The notes under the pieces were generated by a model. It had not been told where the DNA came from. It did no database searches and worked only from the letters and a program-made list of their open reading frames with translations. DNA of 64,000 nucleotides from Verrucomicrobiota bacterium (GTDB taxonomy: Bacteria; Verrucomicrobiota; Verrucomicrobiia; Limisphaerales; Pedosphaeraceae), in assembly GCA_021325145.1 (NCBI GenBank), contig JAJPHR010000016.1, forward strand, positions 62,001-126,000, given 5' to 3'. Each line of letters begins with the position of its first letter. The stretch's first letter is position 1. Below, in pieces: positions 34,948-46,854 of this stretch. A program made the translations under genes and the position numbers.

Positions 34948-36552
34948 TCAGGGCGATGGCTTGCTTGAACTCTCGACCACAGTAACCTGCGATTTGGCGA
35001 CGCCAAAATTATTTCCTTCCAGCACGAGTTCAGGCCTCGACTCCGCTCGCACGGACACGAATGCATTCCCGCCCGGAGGCGCGGAACAGCCGTGAATAAA
35101 AACGCTTTTGATGTCGCGCAAATCGACAAACGCCTCCGCATTGGTCTGCGTCGTGCGAACTCCATCCAGTTCCAATCCCATCGTTTTGTCCGCCAGAATG
35201 CCGGGGCCTTTGGCCGCATTGATGGTCACATTATGAAAGCCGATGTCTTTGCTGTCGATAATGGTAAATCCCGTCGTTGCGTCGAGCTTCACATCCGAGA
35301 ATGAAATGCCCTCCAGCGGCATTTCCGCCAGCCCGCTCAATTCGCCCGCGATTTTGGCATCGCCGGTGATGCCGTTGAAGCGGATGTTTCGGAATATCGG
35401 TGTCGTTTCACTGACTGGCTGCGGCGCGCTCTTTTCATAGATTGTAGTGAGAATCACCGCTTCGTTTTTGATGTTGCGCATCACGATGTTGTTGACGCGC
35501 ACGTCTTCCACCACGCCGCCGCGTCCGCGCGCCGATTTGATCCGGATGCCGCGGTCTGTGCCGTCAAAAATGCAGTTGGCAATCGTGATGTTCTTCACCC
35601 CACCGGACATTTCGCTGCCGATCACCACCCCGCCATGGCCGTCGGCCATCGTGCAATTGCTAATGGTATAGTTCTCCGCCGGACGCCCGACACGCCGGCC
35701 GTCGGCATCGCGGCCGGATTTGATGGTAATGCAATCGTCCCCGACGCTGATGCTGCAGTTGGAGATGTGGACGTTGTGGCAGGAATCGGGATTGATGCCG
35801 TCCGTGTTGGGAGACTCGGGATTTTTGATCACGACCGCGTTCACCGTGACGTTCTCGCAATACAGCGGCGTGACCGTCCAAAACGGCGAGTTGATAATCG
35901 TCACACCTTCAATCAAAACATTGGTACAATTGTACGGCTGGATGAAAGGCGGCCGCATGAAACCTTTTTCCAGCGTCTTGTAACCTTCAGCCACGAGCGG
36001 ATTCGGGTTCAGCCGGGCGAACTCCTGCTGCCACTTGTTCTTTTCGTCCCCTTTGCTCGAACGCACGCGCGACCACTCCTGCCACCAGGTCCGCCCCTGT
36101 CCGTCCAAAGTCCCGCGGCCCCGGATGGCGATATTGGCGGCATTTTGCGCGTAGATGAACGGCGAAAAATTCGTGACCTCGATCCCTTCCCACCGCGAAG
36201 GCACCATCGGGAGATAATCATCGAAATTGGTGCTGAACTTGAGCACCGCGCCGGCATCGAGAAAAAGGGTAATGTGGCTGGAAAGATGAATCGGCCCCGT
36301 CAGGAACGTCCCGCCCGGAAAATAAATCGTTCCGCCGCCGCGCTCGCCGGCTGCGGCAATGGCCCTGGCAATCGACTCCGTGCATTTGGTCTGCCCATCC
36401 GCCACGGCGCCAAAACTCCGAACGTCGTAAGCGCCAGGCGGCATGGCGGTTTGGGCGAGGAGGCCGCCGCTTCCGAACAACTGGAGGCAAAGCAGAATTA
36501 AAAAGACCGGACCGGTCACCGCTTGCACGCGACAGAGCAGACTCACTTTCAT
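34948..36552 (-). CDS. Secreted GH28 polygalacturonase-like glycoside hydrolase
   Basis: A 534-residue exported enzyme (signal about 1-34, ending GGLLAQTA). The domain starts YDVRSFGAVADGQTKCTESIARAIAAA and shows the GH28 set in a right-handed beta-helix: SPNTDGINP (about 250), VGDDCITIKSG (about 269), GHGGVVIGSE (about 304), and RGIRIKSARGRGG (about 335). All catalytic Asp, His and Arg/Lys positions are kept. It should cleave polygalacturonic acid or unsaturated galacturonides. It follows the UxaE-like gene by 13 bp and precedes uxaC by 3 bp. Confidence 0.94.
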   Translation of the reverse strand: MKVSLLCRVQAVTGPVFLILLCLQLFGSGGLLAQTAMPPGAYDVRSFGAVADGQTKCTESIARAIAAAGERGGGTIYFPGGTFLTGPIHLSSHITLFLDAGAVLKFSTNFDDYLPMVPSRWEGIEVTNFSPFIYAQNAANIAIRGRGTLDGQGRTWWQEWSRVRSSKGDEKNKWQQEFARLNPNPLVAEGYKTLEKGFMRPPFIQPYNCTNVLIEGVTIINSPFWTVTPLYCENVTVNAVVIKNPESPNTDGINPDSCHNVHISNCSISVGDDCITIKSGRDADGRRVGRPAENYTISNCTMADGHGGVVIGSEMSGGVKNITIANCIFDGTDRGIRIKSARGRGGVVEDVRVNNIVMRNIKNEAVILTTIYEKSAPQPVSETTPIFRNIRFNGITGDAKIAGELSGLAEMPLEGISFSDVKLDATTGFTIIDSKDIGFHNVTINAAKGPGILADKTMGLELDGVRTTQTNAEAFVDLRDIKSVFIHGCSAPPGGNAFVSVRAESRPELVLEGNNFGVAKSQVTVVESSSKPSP

Positions 36553-36565
36553 GCGAAAATATTTT

Positions 36566-37831
36566 TCAACCCTGGCTCAGAAATAACGGCTTCAAATGCC
36601 GCTCATAAAGGTTTTCGGTCACATTCCGTGACACGGAGGCTTCGTGCGCCTCCAAGGCGCTGAGATAGCGCGGACTCATCTTCGCCGCGATTTTATACCC
36701 CACGTGCAGCAACTGCCGCAAGTGCGGGTTGAACGCCTGGTGCTTCGGATCGTGACGCAGCGCCGAGACGTATTGCTCCGCCGTCCAGCTCTCGACCGTC
36801 TTTACGGGAGGCAGCTTCGACCGATCAATGTCAATCACCGACGCATATGGCGCGCAAAGTTCATCCACGTGATCGAGCGCCCGGGCATAAATCTCCTTCG
36901 CCAGCGCGAGCGCATCGCCGCCCGCCTCCGCCAACCCGATGAGCTCCTCCAGCCAGGTGGTGCCCGCGGTTTTGACGTGCACGCCGGCTCTAAACCGCGC
37001 CAGGGCGCGGCGAATCGCCGGGTAAATCGAGAACTTGTCGCTCCCGGAATGCACGCTGAGCTTGAGATTGGCGGGCAGGCCGTATTGTTTCACCGCCGTC
37101 GCAATCACCGCCAGATCTTCGTTAAACTCCTTCTCGAATTGTGCCAAATCGCCGACGTAATCCACGCCTTTGTTGAATCGGCCGGTGAATTTTGGCGCAA
37201 TGGTCTGCACCGGAATCTCCTCGTCCGCCAGCGCCGCCAGGATGATCAATAATTCGGGCGGCGTCTGGGGCGCATCGGTTTCATCCATCGAAACTTCGGT
37301 GATAAAATTTCCCTCGCCTTTGGCCCGGGCGATGTAGCGATAAATCTTGCCGGCTTCCTGCACCGCCGTCAGATACTTCCCCGCGATTTGCTCCACCTGC
37401 TCGCGCGTGGTCTCAAACGGCTGGCTGATGTTGTGAATCTCCATGCGCCCGATCAATTCCGCGTGCTGATCGGCGAACTTCCGCGCGGCGGTGGAACTCG
37501 CCGGCTTGCCGATCCAATCCGCGACGTCAATCGTGTAGAAATCCGAGTGCGGCAGAAATCGGTCCACGCTCTCGGTGCGGATATGGTCGGCATCCACGTG
37601 GTAGGGCTTTTGCCAGCCGAGATCCCTGACCGCAGCTTCTGCCGCCAACCGGGTGCTCGAAGGCTCGGAACCAATGGTGGCGTGTTCGCGATTCGATTTG
37701 TTCCAGACCGGAACGATCTCAACTCCCCGCCGCTCCGCCATGATGCACGCCCTGAGCTGCGCCCGGGCCTGGTGCGCAAAGCGGTCACCCATGCCAAACG
37801 AATACCGGCCCAGGGACAAAAGCTTGCTCAT
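36566..37831 (-). CDS. uxaE: Tagaturonate epimerase family protein (UxaE-like)
   Basis: A 421-residue cytoplasmic TIM-barrel-type protein. Its GMGDRFAHQARAQL start, WQKPYHVDADHI, DFYTIDVADWI, ITEVSMDETDAPQTPPELL, TGRFNKGVDYVGDLAQFE, LKLSVHSGSDKFSIYPAIRR and HVKTAGTTWLEEL blocks match what I remember of the UxaE family, first described in Thermotoga maritima, which converts D-tagaturonate to D-fructuronate. That reaction continues directly from UxaC, encoded next door, and makes the usual UxaB/UxaA branch unnecessary. Function is inferred from family and context; the identity was not computed. The stop of the upstream gene is 9 bp before its ATG. Confidence 0.83.
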   Translation of the reverse strand: MSKLLSLGRYSFGMGDRFAHQARAQLRACIMAERRGVEIVPVWNKSNREHATIGSEPSSTRLAAEAAVRDLGWQKPYHVDADHIRTESVDRFLPHSDFYTIDVADWIGKPASSTAARKFADQHAELIGRMEIHNISQPFETTREQVEQIAGKYLTAVQEAGKIYRYIARAKGEGNFITEVSMDETDAPQTPPELLIILAALADEEIPVQTIAPKFTGRFNKGVDYVGDLAQFEKEFNEDLAVIATAVKQYGLPANLKLSVHSGSDKFSIYPAIRRALARFRAGVHVKTAGTTWLEELIGLAEAGGDALALAKEIYARALDHVDELCAPYASVIDIDRSKLPPVKTVESWTAEQYVSALRHDPKHQAFNPHLRQLLHVGYKIAAKMSPRYLSALEAHEASVSRNVTENLYERHLKPLFLSQG

Positions 37832-37840
37832 ATGTGAGAA

Positions 37841-40800
37841 TTAAGGCCCGAGCAAAATCCGGTAGTATTGGATCGGATACGCGGCGGCATTGGTGTCCGT
37901 AAATTGGAACGGCGTCACCGGCGAATTCGTTGTGAACAAGCTGCTCCAATTGATTAGATTGGTTGAAGCCTGCACGATGTAGTCCGGTCCGATATCCCCG
38001 CTCACCGACAGGACAAACTGCCCGCTGGAGTAATTCCCGGCGGATACACTGGGCCTCCCCAGCGGATTAACCGTCACCACGAAACTCTGAGTCACACTCA
38101 GGCTTGGCGTGCCGTTGTCGGTCACTTGAATCGTGATTGTATTGGTGCTGTCGGCCTGGCTCACGAGCGGCCTCCAACCGAAGATGCCGCTGGACGCGTC
38201 CAGCGTCGCATTGGTTGGCGCGCTCAACAGGCTGAAGGTAAGGGTCTGCGGCGGCACATCCGGGTCCGTGGCCGTATTCGTGATGCTGAGAACCACCCCG
38301 GCGTTGATGGTGGAATTGCCGACCGGACCAAGTGTTGGGGCGGTGTTGCCGACGCTCAGAGTCACGGTGCTGCTGGTAACGCTTCCGGCGCCGTTGCTGA
38401 CCACCACCGCGTAGGTGTCCGCGTCCCCGGCATGCGCACTGTTGATGGTCAAAGTCGCGCCCGTCGCTCCGGGGAGATTTGTTCCATGCTTGAGCCACTG
38501 ATAACTCGGAGCCGATATTCCCGTAGCGCCAACCGTGAAGGTTGCAGTGGCGCCGCCACTGACACTTTGACTGGACGGTTGGTTGGTGATATTGGGCGCA
38601 AGTTGAGGTTGCCAGCCATAAAGCCAGACCGTGGGATTTTGGACCTGGTTCGTGGCGGTTGTGCCGTCCAGCTCCAATGACCAGGGCACGCGTGAACTGG
38701 TGCTCACGGGATTGCCGGCCAGATCCACGCTTTGGTACTCCCAGAACCGCAGGCTGGCAGTTTCAACGCCCTGCACTGTGCCGCTCCCCAAAATCCACCC
38801 GGCCGGAATGATAAGATTAGTGTCGATGGCGCAGTTGATATAGGCCACTTGCCCAAAACCAAAACTGGCGGCGCCACCGCTCGACCCCGCATCGCGCCCA
38901 AGGTCGGAGTTCGTAACTCCGCTGCTGGCCGCAAATATCCGGCAGTTCACAAAGGCCAGGCCGTTGCTGGATTGTGCGGTGCGCGGTTGCGTCAGGTGGC
39001 TTCCCGCAGTCATGGCCATCAACTCCGTGTTCGTGACGTACAGCGTGCCGCTGCCCCAAATATAATCCGTATCACCCTGAATATGACTGTCCTGAACATA
39101 AGCCTGGTCGCCGCTCTGATTGACCAGAAGCGTGTCCTGGAAGCTGTCCAGGTCCGCATTGTAAAGAATGAACCGCTTGGTGTGATCAACCAGCAATGCC
39201 TCGGCTTGCGATCCGCCGTGAGGCGTGCTGTTGGTGAGCGTCAGATTCTCGATCGCGATGTCCGAGCTGGATTCCAATCCGAACATGGGCCGCGTCGTGG
39301 TGCTGGCATTAATGTTGTTGTTGTTCGGATAGGCAATGACCGTCCCGTGGCGATCCTGGCCGCGCAGAGTAACGTTGGTCCTGGTGTTGACGCGGACAAT
39401 CTCGGTGTAAACGCCGTTGCGAATGGAGATCAACACGCGGTTGGGATTATTGGCCGCCAGCGAATCCAACGCGCCTTGCACCGTCACAAAATCGCCGCTG
39501 CCATCCGGCGCAACCACCAGGTTCGTGCTGCCCGCCGCCGGGCCAGCCACCTTGGTCGTGAAGCTCCATGTCGCCGGGTTCGTAATGCCCGCAAAATATG
39601 CGCCCGTACTGTCCTTGAATGCGCCGTCATCAATTGTGACATAGTAAGTCTGATTCGAGGTCAACAAATCCAAATGCGGATAAATGGCCGCCGTGTTGCC
39701 CGAGATGATGACTGGGTAACTGTTCAAACTGACGCCGCCCACGGTCCGGTTTTGCGGGCTGCCCAGGCTTAAGTCGAGCGTGTCAACGGGAGTAACGGCG
39801 TTGGTCGAGTTGTAAACCCGGATCTTGCCCAGTGTATTCAGCACCGGCAATTGGTTGAAGCTGATGTACAAGGGCGTGTCATAGCAGACACCGCTTGCGC
39901 CGCTGTTGGGAGTCAACGACGTCACCGCCATCGTGGCGGAATTCACGGTTAATGTGACGTTGCTGCTTGCCACCGAACCCGCCGCGTTGGCCACGACCAC
40001 CGAATAGGTTGCCATGTCCGACGGCGCGGCACTGCCGATGGTGTAAGTCGCATTGGTGGCGTTGAGAATGGCGATTCCGTTCGTCTTCCATTGATAAACC
40101 GGGTCGGGCACACCGCTGGCTGCCACAGAGAAGGACGCACTCTGGCCGGCGGTAACGACGAGGCTCACTGGTTGATTCGAAATGGAGGGCGTGACGATAA
40201 CCGTCAATAGCATGCTATTCGTCACCACGCCCGCCCGATTGCTGGCGATCAGCGAGTAGGTTCCCTGGCTCGAAGGATATTGGGCATTGTTGATCGTCAA
40301 CGCATTTCCGGTGCTGCCAGAGATGATGTCGCCGTTACCGGTCGGGCCATCGGCAAGATTGGCGCTGTTGAACTGCCATTGCAATGTTGGCAGGGGCGAG
40401 CCCGCTGTCACCGCGCTGATCGTTGTGTTGTTGCCGGCGATGACCGTCTGGTTCGTTGGCCCGGTGATCGAGGGCGGGATATCGCTTGCGGCGATCGTCA
40501 GCGTGGCCGGCGGGCTGCTGGTCGCGGAGCCAAAGAGGTTCGTGATTATCACGGTATAGTTGCCGTTGTCGCCCGGTTGTGCGTTGGTGATTCCGAACGA
40601 GGCGGTGGTGGAACCGGTCAAAGTCGAGCCGTTTGGCGTCAAGCCGTCCGTCAGCGCATTGGTGGCGTTCAAATACCATTGATAAGTCAGCGGCGTGACA
40701 CTGCCGCCACTGATGCCCACGGCGAAGGTCACATTGTCTCCCGGGCTTCCACTGTAGCTGGAAGGCTGGCTGTTGACCACCGGACGCGGATCGAACGGCA

Positions 40801-42442
40801 GCACGAGGTCCACCGACTTGTTAGCCACATTGTTTGATATATAAGCTCCAGGCGCCGAGGCTGGCACAGGGCCGGCTCCAAAACCGAAGTTATACCCCAC
40901 ACCCCCCATCGTGCCTGCATATTGGATTAGCGTGAGCTGGGTTGGATACGATGGGAACACGGCAACGGACGTGAAGTTGACCTGGTTGGTCAAGCCGCCG
41001 GTGATGAGATTAGTGGCCACGATGATGGGCCCGCCATTGGCAACCGAAAGTCGCAGGGTCGAGTTGGTGAGGCTGAACGTGGTCAGACCCCGTCCCGGCG
41101 CGCCCACCGTATTGGTAATGACGAGTGTGCCATTCGTCATCGTGATCGTATTGTTGGTGCTGATTGCGCCCACGGTGATGAGGCTGGCTTTGACGGTTCC
41201 ATTGACAATGTTGAGCGTGCCGGAAGTTTTGAGCGCGGCGGTGCTATTCACCGTCGTATTTCCCAAAACCAGGTTTGAATTGACGACCAGCGTTGCGCCG
41301 GAGCCGTTCACATTAACGAAACCGGCGTTCGGGTTGGTGTTGGCGGCGGCAGTGCCGTCCTGGTTCCCCACCTTGAGCGTGTTTACGTTGATCGTTCCCG
41401 AAGTGAACGTCAGAATTCCGAGGTTCGTGGTCGATCCCGTATTGCCGCCGGGACGATCGCGGCCCAGGGACATCGTATCCACCAGCGCGTCCACTGTGCC
41501 GCCGCTGAAGTCGTTGGTGCCGGAGCAACCACTGCTGCTGCTCCCGCTGCTCCACATGTCCCCAATCGTCCACCAGCGCACGCGATCAACGCCGTTCGTG
41601 GTGCGGAACACGGCCACAGGATTGCTGAAAGCGGGGTTGAAGAGCATTGAAGCCGTGGTCTTGAGTTTGCCCACGCCAATGCTGTCCACCAGAAACGTGT
41701 TCGTTTGACCAAGGAATAGAAAATCAGCGCCGCCCGTGTTCCCGTTATCGCCACCCACTTCGATGGCATTGGTGGGAGTCGAAGTTGAATTCGTGATCGT
41801 GGCGACAACGAACGTTGACGCAATAATATTGGTCCTGGCCAGCTTTAGCGTGCCCGTCGCGTTTTGGGCGTTGTTGGCTCCGCCCAGGATCGCCGTGCCC
41901 ACACCGATCCGGCTGACGTTGGCGACAAAAGTATCGAGGCCAGTCATGTCCAAGGTCGCGCGTTGGGTGCCATTGCCGTTTGCCGACCGACCTTGATTAA
42001 TAATAATGGTGGCGGTGGGATTGGTTACCACCAACGACCCTCCGGAACCCACCACGGTGGCGGTCACAAGCTGGGCGTTGCCATTGTCCGTCAGCGTGCC
42101 AACTACCAATCCATTCGCGTTGGTCACCAAAAGCGTTTGGCCTGAAGCGATCAGCGTCGTGTGGTTCCCATTCGTATTGCCGTACTGCAACGATCCGATC
42201 CCGAGGCTGGCATCGACGAAATTGTTGACGTTGGAAACCGCGAGCCCAGCCGCGCCGCCGTCGAAGAACCGCACATCATCATTTGGCCCGGGGGACGCAC
42301 CCAGGGACCAAAACGCGTTCGTGGACCAGGCGTTTGTCCCAACGCCCGGCCCGGCCCAGATGTCGGTGGCCGCCTGCGCGCAGGTCGCGGACGCAATGCC
42401 CAGCAGTGCGGCGAAAATGGTGGTGAGCCGTGATTTGTTCAT
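37841..42442 (-). CDS. Giant secreted multidomain pectinesterase (CE8) with beta-repeat and Ig-like domains
   Basis: A 1,533-residue exported protein, first gene of the pectin operon. The signal peptide (1-24, ending ATCAQA) is followed by a Ser/Thr/Asn-rich beta-repeat module (about 26-395; GTNDFSGGTVDALVDTMSLGR and LVVNSNLVLG) shared with the lyase at 58251-63998. About 530-850 are several Ig-like units (each with YSVVVANAAGSVASSNVTLTV-like ends), then a Big_5-like domain (about 855-970), a CE8 domain (about 970-1230) with DSFQDTLLV (about 1100) and GDTDYIWGSG (about 1126), further Ig-like and cadherin-like repeats, and the C-terminal YYRILLGP ending frequent in this genome. Its size suggests a cell-surface pectin-binding esterase. 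Confidence 0.9.
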   Translation of the reverse strand: MNKSRLTTIFAALLGIASATCAQAATDIWAGPGVGTNAWSTNAFWSLGASPGPNDDVRFFDGGAAGLAVSNVNNFVDASLGIGSLQYGNTNGNHTTLIASGQTLLVTNANGLVVGTLTDNGNAQLVTATVVGSGGSLVVTNPTATIIINQGRSANGNGTQRATLDMTGLDTFVANVSRIGVGTAILGGANNAQNATGTLKLARTNIIASTFVVATITNSTSTPTNAIEVGGDNGNTGGADFLFLGQTNTFLVDSIGVGKLKTTASMLFNPAFSNPVAVFRTTNGVDRVRWWTIGDMWSSGSSSSGCSGTNDFSGGTVDALVDTMSLGRDRPGGNTGSTTNLGILTFTSGTINVNTLKVGNQDGTAAANTNPNAGFVNVNGSGATLVVNSNLVLGNTTVNSTAALKTSGTLNIVNGTVKASLITVGAISTNNTITMTNGTLVITNTVGAPGRGLTTFSLTNSTLRLSVANGGPIIVATNLITGGLTNQVNFTSVAVFPSYPTQLTLIQYAGTMGGVGYNFGFGAGPVPASAPGAYISNNVANKSVDLVLPFDPRPVVNSQPSSYSGSPGDNVTFAVGISGGSVTPLTYQWYLNATNALTDGLTPNGSTLTGSTTASFGITNAQPGDNGNYTVIITNLFGSATSSPPATLTIAASDIPPSITGPTNQTVIAGNNTTISAVTAGSPLPTLQWQFNSANLADGPTGNGDIISGSTGNALTINNAQYPSSQGTYSLIASNRAGVVTNSMLLTVIVTPSISNQPVSLVVTAGQSASFSVAASGVPDPVYQWKTNGIAILNATNATYTIGSAAPSDMATYSVVVANAAGSVASSNVTLTVNSATMAVTSLTPNSGASGVCYDTPLYISFNQLPVLNTLGKIRVYNSTNAVTPVDTLDLSLGSPQNRTVGGVSLNSYPVIISGNTAAIYPHLDLLTSNQTYYVTIDDGAFKDSTGAYFAGITNPATWSFTTKVAGPAAGSTNLVVAPDGSGDFVTVQGALDSLAANNPNRVLISIRNGVYTEIVRVNTRTNVTLRGQDRHGTVIAYPNNNNINASTTTRPMFGLESSSDIAIENLTLTNSTPHGGSQAEALLVDHTKRFILYNADLDSFQDTLLVNQSGDQAYVQDSHIQGDTDYIWGSGTLYVTNTELMAMTAGSHLTQPRTAQSSNGLAFVNCRIFAASSGVTNSDLGRDAGSSGGAASFGFGQVAYINCAIDTNLIIPAGWILGSGTVQGVETASLRFWEYQSVDLAGNPVSTSSRVPWSLELDGTTATNQVQNPTVWLYGWQPQLAPNITNQPSSQSVSGGATATFTVGATGISAPSYQWLKHGTNLPGATGATLTINSAHAGDADTYAVVVSNGAGSVTSSTVTLSVGNTAPTLGPVGNSTINAGVVLSITNTATDPDVPPQTLTFSLLSAPTNATLDASSGIFGWRPLVSQADSTNTITIQVTDNGTPSLSVTQSFVVTVNPLGRPSVSAGNYSSGQFVLSVSGDIGPDYIVQASTNLINWSSLFTTNSPVTPFQFTDTNAAAYPIQYYRILLGP

Positions 42443-42510
42443 AATTAAATTCGTAGGAATACGGGTTCGGTTCCCATGCTAAGGCACATCCCCGCGTTGT
42501 CATGTAAGCA

Positions 42511-42555
42511 TTTGTGCAAAACGGTTTGAAATTTGCGCACTTCGGCAAGGAAGTG
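42511..42555 (-). promoter_or_regulatory. Putative operator upstream of the pectin operon
   Basis: TGTGCAAA (42513-42520) and TTTGCGCA (42532-42539) form an inverted repeat with one mismatch and an 11-bp spacer. From 42526 the sequence TTGAAATTTGCGCACTT, then GGCAAGGAAGTG, parallels the site before the regulator gene at 30797-30830. It lies about 70-110 bp upstream of the leftward operon start and about 100 bp before the rightward GH28-like gene, so it could control both. Confidence 0.55.
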
Positions 42556-42657
42556 CCTGGCTGGCTGATTTTCCCGGAGTGCAGCGATTGAAAACTTTCA
42601 TTGCACCAAGACGGCATTCTGATTAATTAATAATCATAAATTCAAAGCCAACCGAAA

Positions 42658-44409
42658 ATGAACTCGAACGATCCCTCCTTTTCCCGGCGTCGCTGGCTCG
42701 GGCTGCTTTCCACTGCTTCTCTCGGCTCGGGCCTGCTCGCCGCGGCCGACGCGGGGGCCGAACCCGCCAGCGCGACTTTACCGAACAAAAACCAGGACCT
42801 CGGCGCGCGCATTTACAACATCCGCGACTTCAGCGCCAAAGGGGACGGTGTCACCCTTGATACGGGAGCGGTTCAAGCTGCCATTGATGCTTGCCACCGC
42901 GACCACGGCGGGACGGTGCTCGTGCCCGCCGGTGTGTTTGTCATTGGCACAATCGAAATGAGGAGCAATGTCACGCTCCGCATCGCCGCCGGAGGAAAGC
43001 TGCTCGGGAGCGCCGACGGCAGGCAGTATCACGCCGCCGATGCCATTCCGCTCAGCGGCGACTCAACGTTGAATGATGGAAACGTGGGGCTGATCTTTGC
43101 CGTCGGCGCGCAGAACGTCACTATCGAAGGGCCGGGAACCATCGACGGCCAGGGCGCGCAATTTCGCAGTCCCGCTCGCGGCGTGCCCCCGCCCGCCGGC
43201 ATTAGCGGCAGTCACCGGCCCTATCACCTGCTGTTTCATCAGTGCGAAAATCTCACCGTGCGCGACCTCTTCCTGACCGCGAGCGCCTTTCATTCCATTC
43301 GCATTATTCAGTCGCATTACGTAAAACTGGATGGCATTCATATCCACAATCGCGTCAACCACAACAACGACGGCTTCCACTTCATCAGCAGCCAATACGT
43401 GCACGTGAGCAATTGCGATGTTGAATGCCAGGATGACGCCTGCGCGCTGTTCGGCAGTTGCAAATTCGTGACGGTGTCGAACTCCTCGTTCAGCACGCGC
43501 TGGTCGGTGTTTCGATTCGGCGGCGGCGAGGCGGAGAATATCACCGTGTCCAACTGCATCATCTACGAAGCGTATGGTTGTCCCATCAAGATGCGATGCG
43601 GCCCGCATTCGCGCTTCGAGAACATCATGTTCTCCAATCTCATCATGAAGAATGTGACCGGCCCAATCTCGATCGGCCTGGGCCCGCAGGGTCCGCGCCG
43701 GCGGCCTGCCGCAACGCCGGGCGTGGCCTCGGAAGCGCCGGCCAGCGCGCCGCCAGCGGCAACCAACGAGTCCGATGCACCGTCAACGCCGGGCGTCGTC
43801 CGCAACATCTCCTTCAACAATATCCGCGCCACCGTGGTCAAGCCGGTGCAGCTTGCCGATGTCGATTTCACCAGTAACTACAATCCCGGCGAAGTTTTCT
43901 CGTGCATGGTCCTGAACGGGATGGGAGATGCCTATCTGGAAAATATCAGCTTCAGCGACGTGCACGTTACCTTTCCCGGCGGCGGCACCGTCGAACAGGG
44001 CGCGGTGCGGGACGTGCCGAAAGTGGCGGGCGAATATTATGCCATCGGCGTGCCGCCGGCTTACGCGCTCTACGCGCGCAATGTGCGCGGTTTGACGCTC
44101 CACAATGTGCGCTTCGAAATGGCCGACGCCGACCTCCGGCCCGCCGTGGTATTCGATCATGTCACTGACGCCGCCGTGAACGGCATGAGCGTTCAAGGCC
44201 ATCCACAAGCGGAATCTCTGATGAGATTCATTGATACGTGTGACGTTCTGTTGACGGCTGCCCGGGTGCTGACGCCGGCGGCAGTGTTTCTGCGCGTGGA
44301 AGGCGCGGAAAGTCATGGCATCAAGATTGATGGAGGTGACTTATCGAAAGCGAAGAAGGCGTTGACATTCAAAGACAATGCCTCCGCCAAATCTGTGAAC
44401 TTGCGGTAA
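42658..44409 (+). CDS. Tat-exported GH28-like protein with altered active-site motifs
   Basis: A 583-residue protein with a twin-arginine type start (SRRRWLGLLSTASLGSGLLA), suggesting export in folded form. The beta-helix begins YNIRDFSAKGDGVTLDTGAVQAAID as in GH28 and pectate lyase-like enzymes. At the positions of the classic NTDG, GDD and GHG motifs it has HNNDGFHF, CQDDACALFG and RWSVFRFGGG, so the acidic pairs partly survive but the GHG histidine is lost. An Ala/Pro-rich insert (about 346-380) interrupts the later part. It may be a GH28 relative acting on rhamnogalacturonan or another glycan, or a binding protein. It diverges from the pectin operon across the putative operator. Confidence 0.82.
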   Translation: MNSNDPSFSRRRWLGLLSTASLGSGLLAAADAGAEPASATLPNKNQDLGARIYNIRDFSAKGDGVTLDTGAVQAAIDACHRDHGGTVLVPAGVFVIGTIEMRSNVTLRIAAGGKLLGSADGRQYHAADAIPLSGDSTLNDGNVGLIFAVGAQNVTIEGPGTIDGQGAQFRSPARGVPPPAGISGSHRPYHLLFHQCENLTVRDLFLTASAFHSIRIIQSHYVKLDGIHIHNRVNHNNDGFHFISSQYVHVSNCDVECQDDACALFGSCKFVTVSNSSFSTRWSVFRFGGGEAENITVSNCIIYEAYGCPIKMRCGPHSRFENIMFSNLIMKNVTGPISIGLGPQGPRRRPAATPGVASEAPASAPPAATNESDAPSTPGVVRNISFNNIRATVVKPVQLADVDFTSNYNPGEVFSCMVLNGMGDAYLENISFSDVHVTFPGGGTVEQGAVRDVPKVAGEYYAIGVPPAYALYARNVRGLTLHNVRFEMADADLRPAVVFDHVTDAAVNGMSVQGHPQAESLMRFIDTCDVLLTAARVLTPAAVFLRVEGAESHGIKIDGGDLSKAKKALTFKDNASAKSVNLR

Positions 44410-44471
44410 AGGGTTGTGCGCTTTGCATGAGCGTCGGAGCGCAGAGCTCCGTTATCGCGTGGGTGATGGCT

Positions 44472-46822
<2,351 letters not shown>

Positions 46823-46854
46823 AGCGGCCCCGCCTTGCGAGAGAATATCCGGAA

